Assembly (NCBI GenBank): GCA_964236495.1
Contig: CAXSBR010000007.1
Span: 62,001-126,000 of the forward strand
DNA: 64,000 nt
Direction: 5' to 3'
Source: CAXSBR01 sp964236495
GTDB lineage: Bacteria > Actinomycetota > Actinomycetes > Mycobacteriales > Jatrophihabitantaceae
Shown piece by piece: positions 8,105 to 17,281 of this stretch (its first letter is position 1; every line of letters begins with the position of its first letter). Both the position numbers and the translations under genes were made by a program. The notes under the pieces were generated by a model. It was not told the origin of the DNA. It saw only the letters and a list, made by a program, of their open reading frames with translations, and did no database searches.

Positions 8105-9049
8105 GTGAGCGCACCAGCCAACCACCACCGCAAGGTGATCATCGTTGGATCCGGCCCGTCCGGGTACACCGCGGCGCTCTACAGCGCCCGGGCCGAGTTG
8201 GAGCCGCTGGTCTTCGAGGGCGCGCAGTACGGCGGTGCGCTGATGAACACCACCGAGGTCGAGAACTTCCCAGGCTTCCCCGACGGCATCATGGGCCCGG
8301 ACCTGATGGACAACATCCGCACCCAGGCCGAGCGCTTCGGTGCCGAGTTGGTGCCTGACGACGTCACCGGACTAGACCTGTCCGGCGATATCAAGATCGT
8401 GCGTACCCACAGCGGCGAGTACACCGCCGACGCCGTCATCCTGGCGATGGGTTCGGCCTACAAGACGATCGGCGTGCCCGGCGAGGAGCAGCTGTCGGGT
8501 CGGGGAGTGTCCTGGTGTGCGACCTGTGACGGCTTCTTCTTCCGCGATCAGGACATCGCCGTCGTCGGCGGCGGCGACACCGCGATGGAGGAGGCTACGT
8601 TCCTCACCCGGTTCGCCAGGTCGGTGACGATCATCCACCGCCGCGACATCCTGCGCGCCTCCAAGGTCATGATCGACCGTGCCCGCAACCACGACACGAT
8701 CTCGTTCCTGTGGAACTCCGCGGTCACCGAGGTGATCGGCTCGGACGGAACCGTCACCGGCATCTCTCTGCGCGACACCGTCACCGGCGCGGAGTCCTCG
8801 TTGGACGTCACCGGCCTGTTCATTGCCATCGGCCATGACCCGCGCAGCGACCTGGTCAAGGGTCAGGTGGAACTCGACGACGAAGGCTATGTCGTCGTGC
8901 AGTCCAGCTCGACGCAGACATCGGTGGAAGGCGTTTTCGCCGCCGGCGACTTGGTGGATCACACCTACCGTCAGGCCATCACAGCGGCAGGCACCGGGTG
9001 CGCCGCCGCCCTGGACGCCGAGCGTTACCTTTCCGCGCGAGGCGAGTGA
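8105..9049 (+). CDS. trxB: Thioredoxin-disulfide reductase
   Basis: Transfers electrons from NADPH through FAD to thioredoxin. The FAD motif GSGPSG is at residues 15-20, the redox pair is C138-A-T-C141 followed by DG, the NADPH motif GGGDTA lies near residue 155, and the C-terminal FAD motif GVFAAGDLVD near 275. At 314 residues it is the normal low-molecular-weight bacterial type. The gene starts with GTG four bases after a GAGGACATC stretch. Its usual partner trxA is present but is separated by a membrane-protein gene. Confidence 0.97.
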   Translation: MSAPANHHRKVIIVGSGPSGYTAALYSARAELEPLVFEGAQYGGALMNTTEVENFPGFPDGIMGPDLMDNIRTQAERFGAELVPDDVTGLDLSGDIKIVRTHSGEYTADAVILAMGSAYKTIGVPGEEQLSGRGVSWCATCDGFFFRDQDIAVVGGGDTAMEEATFLTRFARSVTIIHRRDILRASKVMIDRARNHDTISFLWNSAVTEVIGSDGTVTGISLRDTVTGAESSLDVTGLFIAIGHDPRSDLVKGQVELDDEGYVVVQSSSTQTSVEGVFAAGDLVDHTYRQAITAAGTGCAAALDAERYLSARGE

Positions 9050-9164
9050 CGGTCGAAAGTCCAGGCGGCGGGGACGCCACCACTCGCGCCGAACTGCATG
9101 AACTCTGGGCAAACCATCGCTGCGTTCTTAAGCGTTGCCCAGCGGGCGCACCTAGGCTCGCCCG

Positions 9165-10748
9165 GTGACGACTGCCGTCGACGGCACCGGCGGGTCTCGA
9201 CGCTCTGTCAGGTGGCCGCCCCGCGAAGACCGCACAGCCCTCATAGCCCAGTTCGCGGTATTTCTCGCGGCGGTCGTGGCCCGGCTGGTGCCGCCCTTGG
9301 CCGGCGGCGGGCTCAGGGGAAACTATGGCTACGACGCGGGCGTGTACTTCTCCTCGAGTGACGCCTTCATCCATGGGCGGTTGCCGTACCAGGAATTCAC
9401 GCTCCTGCATCCGCCGCTGCTGATGCTGGTGCTGACACCCGTCGCGCTGCTGACGCACTTCACAACTGATCAGGGCGCCTTCATCGTCGGCAACCTGGGC
9501 TTCACAGTGTTGGGCGGTATCAACGCGGTATTGGTCATCCGCGTGGCCCGTCGGGCGGGACTCGGATCGCTGCCTGCCGTCGTGGCCGGCGCCTTCTACG
9601 CGCTCTGGCACAGCTCGGTGCAGGCCGAGGGATTGATGCGGCTGGAACCGCTGGGCAATTTCTTCCTCCTGCTTGCCCTGCTCGCGCTGCTTGTGTCACG
9701 AGAAACAACTGCACGTCGGTGGCCGTTGCTCTGCGGACTCGCGCTCGGCGCTGCTTGCAGTGTCAAGATTTGGTGGGCGTTACCGCTGGTCCTGATCCTG
9801 GCCTGGCAGATCGTCGGCGACGTCCACCGGCGCCGACGTGCCCCCTGGGCAGTGGGCGGCGCCGCGCTGGCGCTGATAGCTGTCAACGGTCCGTTCTTCC
9901 TCGTCGCGCCGAGCCAGATGCTGCACCAGGTTGTTCTCGACCAGTTCGGTCGCCCCTACCAGCAGCCCGGCCCGGTGGTGCGGGTGCGCCAACTGCTCGG
10001 GATCGGCCGACTGGTTCCGGCCGGGCTGGTGACGCCGGTGGTCGTCCTCGCCATCGTCCTGATCGCCGTTGCCTGTCTGCGCGCCTACCGAGCGCCGTTC
10101 GGTCGACCCCTGCTGGTGCTGACGGCGTTGGAGCTGGCTGTCGTACTCGCCGCGCCGCACTGGTCGGGCTACTACGGCGATTTTCTCGCGCCGACGGTCG
10201 CCTTGGTCGCAGGTGCCTCCGTTGTCCCCGTGGCTGCACTCGCCCCGAATCCGCTTGACCGGCTGCGGTTGCGGTTGCCGACAATCTCAATCAACGCACG
10301 GGCTCCGAGGTCGGTTGCCGCCGTAGTCCTCGTCGCGCTGGCCTGGATCTCCCTCACCGCGCACGCCGGAACCAAATATCCCGGTCGAACCCTGGCGCGC
10401 TCGCTCACCGGGCTGCACTGCGTGATGGCCGACTCGAACATGGCGTTGATCAATCTCGACGTGCTGACGCGTGACCTCAACAACGGTTGCGCCAACTGGG
10501 TCGACGTCAGCGGGCGGACCTACGGCGTCGATGCGGTACGCCGGCCCGACGGCCGCTTCTACTCACGGCCGCTCAACCCGGTCTGGCAGCGAGATCTGAC
10601 CCGCTATCTGCTCTCCGGCGACGCCGTAGTCGTCGTGCGCGCGGCGAGCGGCATCTCCGCTGCCACCCTCAAGCGGCTGCGCCGAGGCGGGCGGCTCGCC
10701 TGTGCAGCCAAGCACTGTGTCTATCGGGTCCATCGGCCCGCGCACTGA
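9165..10748 (+). CDS. GT-C-like polytopic membrane protein
   Basis: The 527-residue protein has about ten transmembrane segments and an early periplasmic loop reading GYDAGVYFSSSDAF, followed by LHPPLLM. This is the layout of GT-C glycosyltransferases of the ArnT/GT39 or GT87 type, whose catalytic acidic residue lies in the first loop and which use lipid-linked sugars. A C-terminal soluble region of about 130 residues includes a Cys pair (CAAKHC). Substrate and lipid donor are unknown. It stands between trxB and trxA, which are normally adjacent, so it is probably an insertion into the ancestral operon. The GTG start is inferred. Confidence 0.65.
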   Translation: MTTAVDGTGGSRRSVRWPPREDRTALIAQFAVFLAAVVARLVPPLAGGGLRGNYGYDAGVYFSSSDAFIHGRLPYQEFTLLHPPLLMLVLTPVALLTHFTTDQGAFIVGNLGFTVLGGINAVLVIRVARRAGLGSLPAVVAGAFYALWHSSVQAEGLMRLEPLGNFFLLLALLALLVSRETTARRWPLLCGLALGAACSVKIWWALPLVLILAWQIVGDVHRRRRAPWAVGGAALALIAVNGPFFLVAPSQMLHQVVLDQFGRPYQQPGPVVRVRQLLGIGRLVPAGLVTPVVVLAIVLIAVACLRAYRAPFGRPLLVLTALELAVVLAAPHWSGYYGDFLAPTVALVAGASVVPVAALAPNPLDRLRLRLPTISINARAPRSVAAVVLVALAWISLTAHAGTKYPGRTLARSLTGLHCVMADSNMALINLDVLTRDLNNGCANWVDVSGRTYGVDAVRRPDGRFYSRPLNPVWQRDLTRYLLSGDAVVVVRAASGISAATLKRLRRGGRLACAAKHCVYRVHRPAH

Positions 10749-10877
10749 CACTCGGCACGGCACCCGGCACCCGGCATCCAGCACCCGCAGTCGGGGAATT
10801 GTCGGACCGCCGCCGTAGTTTGACCCACAGAACGTTCGGTCCACACAACGTTCCCTCGACTGAAAGAAGGCCTCATC

Positions 10878-11204
10878 GTGTCAGCCAATGCCGTCACCGT
10901 AACCGACGCCAGCTTCGCTGCCGACGTCCTGCAGTCCGACAAGCCAGTGCTGGTCGACTTCTGGGCAGTCTGGTGTGGACCGTGCCGGCAGGTGTCGCCC
11001 GTACTCGACGAGATCGCCGGAGAGAACGCCGACAAGATCACGCTGGCCAAGGTGAACATCGACGAGAACCCTGAGGTCGCCCGCCAGTACCAGATCATGT
11101 CGATTCCGACGATGAACGTCTACAAGGGCGGCAAGGTTGTCAAGACCATCGTCGGCGCCAAGCCCAAGGCTGCGCTGCTGCGCGACCTTGCTGAATTTCT
11201 GTAG
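10878..11204 (+). CDS. trxA: Thioredoxin
   Basis: Small redox protein reduced by TrxB. It is 108 residues long with the canonical active site W-C33-G-P-C36 and the cis-proline loop SIPTMNVYKGG. A GAAAGAAGG Shine-Dalgarno-like run precedes the GTG start. The gene is followed after about 200 bases by the cwlM-like gene, the same neighbour as in mycobacteria. Confidence 0.97.
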   Translation: MSANAVTVTDASFAADVLQSDKPVLVDFWAVWCGPCRQVSPVLDEIAGENADKITLAKVNIDENPEVARQYQIMSIPTMNVYKGGKVVKTIVGAKPKAALLRDLAEFL

Positions 11205-11412
11205 GCCTTGTTCGTGTAGGTCCCACCTCGCATCGCACCGATAGTGAGCGGTCGCTGGATCGTCAACCGTCGGTGGTCGGGCACAATGGGCTGACGGCCT
11301 CTCACCCGAGGCGTGGCCACGCCGGACCCAGACTCGTCCTGGCTCTACCCAGGTAACTGGGCGAGTTGCGGCGGGTCCCGGTCCGACAACTGCCTGAGGA
11401 TGAACCACTCTG

Positions 11413-12543
11413 ATGCAGCTTTTGCGCTCCGGTATGCGCGCTTCCGCCGTAGCGGAAGTTCGCACGATCCTGGCGGGTCTGGGGCTGTTGAACAACACCG
11501 ATCCCGACGCCGTCGATTTGTTCGACGCACCCACCGAGCGGGCGATCAAAGCTTTCCAGCAGAACCGCGGCCTGTCTGCAGACGGCATAGTCGGGCGCGA
11601 CACATATCGCGCCCTGTCCGGTGCGCGCTGGCGACCGGGTGACCGGGTGATGATGCACAACGCCACCAACCTGATGTACGGCGACGACGTCGAGTGGTTA
11701 CAGCTGCGATTGCTCCAGCTCGGCTACGACTGCGGTACCAGGGCCGACGGCATCTACGGTCCGCGCACCGAAGACGCGCTCCGCAACTTCCAGCGCGAGC
11801 AGGCCCTGCATCCCGACGGCGTCTGCGCGACGCAGACCCTGCGCGCGCTGAACCAGCTCGAGCGCAGCGTAGTGGGAGGGCGCCCACAGCTGCTGCGAGA
11901 CATGCGCGCGGTCGCCGATGCCGGGCCGAACCTGATGGGCAAACGGATCGTTCTCGACCCCAGTCACGGAGGCTCGGATACCGGCGTCAGTGTGGACGGC
12001 GTCCATGAAGCCGACTTGGTGTGGGATCTCGCCACTCGCCTCGAGGGCCGGCTCAGCGTCGTCGGCGTCACCACTTCGCTGACGCGAGGACCGTCCAACA
12101 CCTCCACCGACGAGCAGCGTGCGCAGTTCGCGAACAATCAACGCGCCGACCTGGTCCTCTCGCTGCACCTGGACTCAGCGTCGTCACCGCACTCCAACGG
12201 AGTCGCCACCTACTTCTACGGTGGTCGGGAGACCAGCTCGTCGCTCGGTGAACGGCTGGCCGACCTCGTTCAACGCGAGATCGTCGCCCGTACCGCCCTG
12301 CTCGACGGGCACATCCATGCCAAGAACTGGGAGCTACTGCGGCTGACCAGGATGCCGGCGGTCTGGGTCGAGCTGGGGTACCTCAGCTCGCCGGTGGACC
12401 GGGCGAAGATCCTGGATCCGCTGTTCCGCGATGTGGTAGCGGAGGCGATTCTCGTTGCCGTCCAACGCCTGTACCTGCCCGCCGCCGACGATCCGCCCAC
12501 CGGCGTACTGCGCATTCCGGCCACGAGTCCGCAGCGAAGCTGA
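11413..12543 (+). CDS. cwlM: CwlM-like N-acetylmuramoyl-L-alanine amidase with two peptidoglycan-binding domains
   Basis: The 376-residue protein has two PG_binding_1 domains (about residues 5-70 and 78-145) and an Amidase_3 domain from about 178. The zinc-site candidates are visible: His in LDPSHGG, Glu in VHEADLVWDLA, His in LSLHLDSASS, and the catalytic-position Glu in WVELGYLSS. There is no signal peptide, as in mycobacterial CwlM, which is cytoplasmic and regulates MurA when phosphorylated by PknB rather than cutting the wall. Whether this one is catalytic cannot be decided from the motif set. The position after trxA supports orthology. Confidence 0.88.
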   Translation: MQLLRSGMRASAVAEVRTILAGLGLLNNTDPDAVDLFDAPTERAIKAFQQNRGLSADGIVGRDTYRALSGARWRPGDRVMMHNATNLMYGDDVEWLQLRLLQLGYDCGTRADGIYGPRTEDALRNFQREQALHPDGVCATQTLRALNQLERSVVGGRPQLLRDMRAVADAGPNLMGKRIVLDPSHGGSDTGVSVDGVHEADLVWDLATRLEGRLSVVGVTTSLTRGPSNTSTDEQRAQFANNQRADLVLSLHLDSASSPHSNGVATYFYGGRETSSSLGERLADLVQREIVARTALLDGHIHAKNWELLRLTRMPAVWVELGYLSSPVDRAKILDPLFRDVVAEAILVAVQRLYLPAADDPPTGVLRIPATSPQRS

Positions 12544-12593
12544 CTCGCCCGTCTCAGCTCGTGCCGCAACAGCCGCGCCATTTTGCTCCGCTC

Positions 12594-12620
12594 CGTTGCC
12601 CTGCCGGGCTTTCGGCAACG
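12594..12620. terminator. Small hairpin between convergent cwlM and aminotransferase genes
   Basis: CGTTGCC (12594-12600) and GGCAACG (12614-12620) form a perfect 7-bp stem with a 13-base loop, between genes that end head-on at 12543 and 12642. No T-run follows, so the terminator role is inferred from position. Confidence 0.35.
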
Positions 12621-12641
12621 CCTGAACCGCGGGGTCGGCCG

Positions 12642-13871
12642 TCACCGGGGGGCAGCGCCGCCAGTGCGGTAGCGCCGCAGGAATTCGCCTAATCGCTCGA
12701 TCGCAGTCCGCAACTCCGGCGCGCTCAGCAGCGTGACAATGCGCAGATGGTCCGGATTGGGCCAGTTAAAGCCGGTGCCCTGCACCAACAGGACATGCTC
12801 TGCCCGGAGGAAGTCCAACACCAGCCGGCGGTCGTCGGTGATCGGGTAGACCTCGGGGTCCAAGCGCGGGAAGACGTACAGGGCGCCCTTGGGTTCGACG
12901 CAGCTGACGCCCTCGATGTCGCGCAGCGCGCTTACCGCGGCGTCGCGCTGCTCGCGCAATCGGCCGCCCGGCAGCACCAGATCACGAATGCTCTGCCGGC
13001 CGCCGAGCGCGGTCTGGATCGCGTGCTGGGCGGGCACGTTGGCACACAGCCGCATGTTCGTGAGCATGGTGATGCCCTCGAGATAGCTGCCGGCGCTCTC
13101 GCGCGGACCGGTCATCATCATCCACGCGGAGCGGAATCCGGCCAGCCGATAGGCCTTGGACAGTCCGTTGAACGTCAGTGTGAACACCTCCGGCGCGATC
13201 TTGGCCATCGGCACGTGCACCGCGTCGTCGTAGAGGATCTTGTCGTAGATCTCGTCGGCGAGCACCACCAGCCCGTGCTCGAGAGCGAGGTCGGCGATCG
13301 CGCGCAACGTCGGCTCGGGGTAGACCGCACCGGTCGGGTTGTTCGGATTGATGACGACGATTGCCTTGGTTCGGTCGGTAATCTTCGCGCGGAGGTCGTC
13401 AAGGTCGGGCTGCCAGCCGGCGCTCTCGTCACACAGGTAGTGCACCGGCTTTCCGCCGGCCAAGGACGTCGACGCCGTCCACAGCGGGTAGTCCGGCGCG
13501 GGGATCAGCACCTCGTCGCCGTTGTTCAGCATGGCCTGCAGCGCGAGCTGGATGAGCTCGCTGACGCCGTTGCCCAGCCAGACGTCGTCGGGATCGGTGA
13601 TGTCGATGCCGCGCGACTGGTAGTGCTGCACCACCGCGGTGCGCGCGGACAGCACACCTTGAGAATCGGAGTAGCCCTGCGAGTTGGACAGATTCCGAAT
13701 GACGTCGACGAGTATTTCCTCGGGCGCGTCGAAGCCGAACGCCGCCGGGTTACCGATGTTGAGCTTGACGATGCGGTGGCCGGCTTGCTCCAGGCGCTTG
13801 GCCTCCTGCAGCACCGGCCCGCGAATGTCGTACAAAACGCCGGCCAGCTTGTCGGACTGCATCAGCTCCAT
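12642..13871 (-). CDS. PLP-dependent aminotransferase (AlaA/AspC-like)
   Basis: Fold-type I aminotransferase of 409 residues. It shows the subgroup-specific N-terminus with LNIGNPAAFGFDAPEEI and the motif YSDSQGVLSAR. The substrate-binding Asn is in NPNNPTGAVYPEP, and the Schiff-base Lys is in LSKAYRLAGFRSAW near residue 240. This architecture matches alanine-forming aminotransferases such as E. coli AlaA and mycobacterial AspC, so pyruvate/glutamate exchange is likely. It is convergent with cwlM and divergent from the nitroreductase gene 56 bases away, so the promoters of the two probably overlap. Confidence 0.9.
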   Translation of the reverse strand: MELMQSDKLAGVLYDIRGPVLQEAKRLEQAGHRIVKLNIGNPAAFGFDAPEEILVDVIRNLSNSQGYSDSQGVLSARTAVVQHYQSRGIDITDPDDVWLGNGVSELIQLALQAMLNNGDEVLIPAPDYPLWTASTSLAGGKPVHYLCDESAGWQPDLDDLRAKITDRTKAIVVINPNNPTGAVYPEPTLRAIADLALEHGLVVLADEIYDKILYDDAVHVPMAKIAPEVFTLTFNGLSKAYRLAGFRSAWMMMTGPRESAGSYLEGITMLTNMRLCANVPAQHAIQTALGGRQSIRDLVLPGGRLREQRDAAVSALRDIEGVSCVEPKGALYVFPRLDPEVYPITDDRRLVLDFLRAEHVLLVQGTGFNWPNPDHLRIVTLLSAPELRTAIERLGEFLRRYRTGGAAPR

Positions 13872-13927
13872 GTTGTCCAGCCTTCCACAGCGGCACCACC
13901 GGGTTTCGGCGTGTGTTTCGATGAAGC

Positions 13928-14641
13928 ATGGAGCTGCTGGAGGTCATTCGCCTCCGTCGGATGACTCGACGTTATGACAATTCGGTGCCGGTGCGCCGCG
14001 GTCTGCTGGACCGGCTCATCGACGCGGGACTGCGTGCCCCGTCAGCCGGTTTCAGCCAGGGATGGCACTTCCTCGTGCTCGACGAGCCGGCCGCCGTTGC
14101 CCGGTACTGGAACGTCACCGCGCCGGCCGGAGCGGCGGACAATTGGCTCACCGGCATGATGACGGCACCGGTACTCGTCGTCGTCTACTCCGACCGGTCG
14201 ACCTACGAGCGGCGCTACGCCGAGCCCGACAAGCAGACCGGCGTCCGAGCCACCGTGGCTGCGAGCGGCGAGTCGCCGCCGCTGTCAGTCACTGATCGTG
14301 GCGCCTCGACGGAAAACGGGAGCTACTCGCTGGGCCGACGTTGGCCGGTGCCGTACTGGGACATCGATGCCGGGATGGCCGCGCTGCTCATCCAGCTGGC
14401 CGCCGTCGACGCGGGCCTGGGCTGCTGCTGGTTTGCAGTTCCCACCGAGTGCGTCGCTGCGCTAGCCGCGGCATTCGGGGTGCCGTCGACCATGACGCCG
14501 GTGGGCGTGATCAGCCTGGGCTACCCGGCTGCCGGCGGTGCCGCCTCCCGCAGCACCCGCCGCCGGCGGCCGAGAGCGGAGATGGTGTCCTACGGCGAGT
14601 TCGACGGCGCTGCGGCGAGTGATGACCGGACGGCTCAGTAA
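13928..14641 (+). CDS. Nitroreductase-family flavoprotein
   Basis: FMN-binding oxidoreductase of 237 residues. The N-terminal motif MELLEVIRLRRMTRRY plus APSAGFSQGWHFLVL is the FMN-phosphate-binding signature of the family. The segment GMAALLIQLAAVDAGLGCCWF is the dimer and FMN helix, and GVISLGYPAAGG follows near the end. An insert between about residues 95 and 135 is variable. The substrate is unknown. The gene's 3' end overlaps the end of convergent parB by 7 bases. Confidence 0.87.
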   Translation: MELLEVIRLRRMTRRYDNSVPVRRGLLDRLIDAGLRAPSAGFSQGWHFLVLDEPAAVARYWNVTAPAGAADNWLTGMMTAPVLVVVYSDRSTYERRYAEPDKQTGVRATVAASGESPPLSVTDRGASTENGSYSLGRRWPVPYWDIDAGMAALLIQLAAVDAGLGCCWFAVPTECVAALAAAFGVPSTMTPVGVISLGYPAAGGAASRSTRRRRPRAEMVSYGEFDGAAASDDRTAQ

Positions 14642-15897
14642 CGCTGCGCTGTGTCGCTCGCCGTGTTGACGTCCCCGGAATCACTGTCGCTTTGATCTGA
14701 CTGGTCGGTATCGGCAGTCGAGGGGTGGCCGAGGACTATCTGTGGCGCCATCACCGCGACGATGCGGTCCAGATCGGCCACGGTCGCGAACTCGACGGTG
14801 ATTTTGCCCTTCCGTTGGCCGATGTCCACCCGCACGCGGGTGTCGAAGACGTCGGAAAGCTTCTCAGCCAGCTCGGCCACCGCGGGAGCGGGGTAGCTGC
14901 GTACCGCTCGGCGGCGCACCGGTACGGTCGTTGCGCCGCGATTGGCCAGTGAGACCAGCTCTTCGGTCGCTCGCACGGACAGTCCCTCGGCAACGATGCG
15001 CGCGGCCAGGTCGTCCTGTGCCGCGACGACGTCCAACGCCAGCAGCGCCCGGGCATGTCCGGCCGACAGCACTCCTGCTGCCACTCGCCGCTGCACCGGA
15101 ATCGACAGATTCAGCAGGCGCACTGTGTTGGACACTAGCGAACGGCTGCGTCCGAGGCGCTGTGCGAGTTGTTCGTGTGTTACGCCGAACTCCTCGAGCA
15201 GCTGTTGATACGCGGCGGCTTCCTCGAGCGGATTGAGCTGGGCTCGATGAATGTTTTCCAGCAGTGCATCGCGCAGCATGGCGTCGTCGTGTGTGTCTCG
15301 CACGATCGCCGGAAGAACGGTGAGGCCCGCCGCCGCAGCCGCGCGCAGGCGGCGTTCGCCCATCACCAGTTCGTAGCCGTCCCCACTGGGGCGAACCACG
15401 ACAGGTTGGAGCAGCCCGAATTCGCGGATCGAGTGGCTGAGTTCTTCCAGCGCCTCGTCGTCGAAAGCAGCCCTGGGTTGCCGGGGGTTGGCGCGGATCT
15501 GGGCTATAGGTAGATCCCGCAGCGCCGCGCCAGGAACGGAGGCCAAGGCGAGGCGGTCGTCGGCGGCGTCGTGTGCCTGTCGGCCGCCGGCCCGTGCTTC
15601 AGAGGCTGGCAGCACGTCCACTGCATCGGCCGTGCTGGGCGTTCCGATGGCGGTTAGCTGTGCGACGCCGTCCGGCGCCTCGGTTGCAGCGTCGGAATAG
15701 GTGCCCCGCGCGGATTGGGGCGGTTCGGTCCGCTCGAAGAACATGTCGGACGGACGGTCCGGACGGACGTGAGGTCCATGCCGGAACGGTGCATCGGTGA
15801 CGTCGGCTGGGGGCTCTTCCAAGTCCACAGCGGCGCTCGGCGCGGTGGGTATCAGCGCACCCAGACCCCGGCCCAGCCCACCACGTGGCCGGCTCAT
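14635..15897 (-). CDS. parB: Chromosome-partitioning protein ParB
   Basis: CTP-dependent DNA clamp that loads at parS sites and partners ParA. The 420-residue protein carries the CTP-binding motif GERRLRAA near residue 180 and a second core motif ENIHRAQLNPLEEA just after. The parS-reading helix-turn-helix GVTHEQLAQRLGRSRSLVSNT follows around 235-255, and a C-terminal dimerization domain ends the protein. The N-terminal 130 residues are low complexity apart from the opening RGGLGRGLGALIP, the usual ParA-interacting peptide. It overlaps parA by four bases, forming the parA-parB operon. Confidence 0.96.
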   Translation of the reverse strand: MSRPRGGLGRGLGALIPTAPSAAVDLEEPPADVTDAPFRHGPHVRPDRPSDMFFERTEPPQSARGTYSDAATEAPDGVAQLTAIGTPSTADAVDVLPASEARAGGRQAHDAADDRLALASVPGAALRDLPIAQIRANPRQPRAAFDDEALEELSHSIREFGLLQPVVVRPSGDGYELVMGERRLRAAAAAGLTVLPAIVRDTHDDAMLRDALLENIHRAQLNPLEEAAAYQQLLEEFGVTHEQLAQRLGRSRSLVSNTVRLLNLSIPVQRRVAAGVLSAGHARALLALDVVAAQDDLAARIVAEGLSVRATEELVSLANRGATTVPVRRRAVRSYPAPAVAELAEKLSDVFDTRVRVDIGQRKGKITVEFATVADLDRIVAVMAPQIVLGHPSTADTDQSDQSDSDSGDVNTASDTAQRY

Positions 15898-17084
15898 CGG
15901 CTTTCCTCCAGCGCTGGCTCTGCCACTTGGTTGGGTGCCGACCGAGCCAGTTGTTCGGCGGCCTCGAGGTAGGCAGCCGCACCGCGCGAGCCCGCGTCGT
16001 AGGTGAGCACGGTCTGCCCGAAGCCCGGTGCCTCCGACACCCGAATGTTTCGCGGTATTGCGGTCGCGAGCACCAGGTCGCTAAAGTGGCTGCGTACCTC
16101 CCGGGCCACCTGATCGGCCAACTTCGTGCGCGAGTCGTACATCGTGAGCAGCACGGTCTGTACCACCAGCGTGGGATTGAGATGTGCCCTGACCAGGTCG
16201 ATGGTGGCCAGGAGTTGAGCCAGACCCTCCAGCGCGTAGTACTCACACTGGATAGGGATGAGCACCTCGTACGCGGCGACCAGCGCGTTCAACGTGAGTA
16301 GCCCGAGCGATGGTGGACAGTCGATGAAGACGTAGTCCCACTCCGACACCGCCGCCGCCAATGCACTCTGGAGCCGGTACTCGCGCCGGTCCAGCGTCGT
16401 TAACTCGATCTCCGAGCCGGCGAGGTCGATGGTTGCCGGCACGCAGCGCAGTCCTGTGCCCACTTCGACCGGATAGGACACGTCGGCGACACTCGCGCCG
16501 TCGAGGAGCAGGTCGTACGACGATGGTGTACCCACCGGATGTTCTACGCCGAGGGCGGTGGAGGCGTTGCCCTGCGGGTCCAGGTCAATGACCAATACCT
16601 TGAGCCCGTGCAGTGCCAAGCCGGCCGCCAGATTGACTGTCGACGTGGTTTTGCCTACGCCGCCTTTCTGATTGGCGACCGCGATGACGCGCGGCTGCGG
16701 TGGTGCTGGCCAGACTTCGTTCCTGACGTTGCGAGCGCGGATTGCCTGTGCAGCTTGCATAGCAATCGGCGAGGAAAACATCGACGACGCCGTTTCACGT
16801 GAAACAGCGTCCGTGTGTTGCTCGGTCTTAACCGCCACGGCAATATCGACTTGCTGCTCTGATTCGCGCGAAGCGGCAACCTTGCGTCGCTCGGTGACGA
16901 TCGCGGACCTCCTGTCGCTGTGACGCGCTGTTTTACGTGAAACATTGTTCTCGCGTCGCTCGGCATCGATCGGCGCGGTTCGTCCATCCGTTGTTCCACG
17001 TGAAACGTCATCTCCGAGACCACCATGGCTCAGACCCGACGTTTCACGTGAAACCGATCCGTTGCGGCGGATGTCGACACTCAC
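15894..17084 (-). CDS. parA: Chromosome-partitioning ATPase ParA, with parS sites in its 5' coding sequence
   Basis: Walker-type ATPase that forms a nucleoid gradient to move ParB-parS complexes. The deviant Walker A is in NQKGGVGKTTSTVNLA near residue 135, the switch I region follows in DLDPQGNASTALG, and Walker B is FIDCPPSLGLLT. The first roughly 115 residues are a non-conserved extension in which VSRET-like peptides recur (VSRETSG, VSRGTTD, VSRKTAR, VSRETAS). These are translations of four parS sites read in the same frame. The GTG at 17084 is not preceded by a clear ribosome site; an ATG near 16773 is a fallback start that would leave all four sites in a leader. Confidence 0.93.
   Translation of the reverse strand: MSVDIRRNGSVSRETSGLSHGGLGDDVSRGTTDGRTAPIDAERRENNVSRKTARHSDRRSAIVTERRKVAASRESEQQVDIAVAVKTEQHTDAVSRETASSMFSSPIAMQAAQAIRARNVRNEVWPAPPQPRVIAVANQKGGVGKTTSTVNLAAGLALHGLKVLVIDLDPQGNASTALGVEHPVGTPSSYDLLLDGASVADVSYPVEVGTGLRCVPATIDLAGSEIELTTLDRREYRLQSALAAAVSEWDYVFIDCPPSLGLLTLNALVAAYEVLIPIQCEYYALEGLAQLLATIDLVRAHLNPTLVVQTVLLTMYDSRTKLADQVAREVRSHFSDLVLATAIPRNIRVSEAPGFGQTVLTYDAGSRGAAAYLEAAEQLARSAPNQVAEPALEESR
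16791..16806. promoter_or_regulatory. parS site 1
   Basis: CGTTTCACGTGAAACA matches the ParB-binding consensus TGTTTCACGTGAAACA at 15 of 16 positions. It lies in the 5' coding part of parA and encodes VSRETA. Confidence 0.93.
16929..16944. promoter_or_regulatory. parS site 2
   Basis: TGTTTTACGTGAAACA is a 15/16 match to the consensus; the change is in the left half of the central CACGTG. It encodes VSRKT in parA. Confidence 0.85.
16992..17007. promoter_or_regulatory. parS site 3
   Basis: TGTTCCACGTGAAACG has an intact CACGTG core; the fifth base is a tolerated variant and the last base differs. It encodes VSRGT in parA. Confidence 0.88.
17040..17055. promoter_or_regulatory. parS site 4
   Basis: CGTTTCACGTGAAACC has a perfect 14-bp palindromic core, GTTTCACGTGAAAC, and differs from the consensus only at the two outer bases. 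It lies about ten codons after the parA start. Confidence 0.92.
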
Positions 17085-17281
17085 GCCGTCAAGCGATCAT
17101 TCAGGCCGACGAGTCCATGCTGAGCTTTGACAAGTACCACGCGGCATACCGTAACCCGGGGGACCCAGCTTAGTGGGGACGTTGCGGGAAGCCGACCAGC
17201 TTAATTTCACCCGAGCCACCGTCGTGACAAGCGGCAGGTAGGGCTTGCCATGGACGACCATGGGTTCGATTGTCGTAGGCT

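Noticed and set aside
9691..9707. parS-like TGTGTCACGAGAAACA in the GT-C gene
   Set aside because: Two mismatches fall in critical positions, including the central CACGTG.
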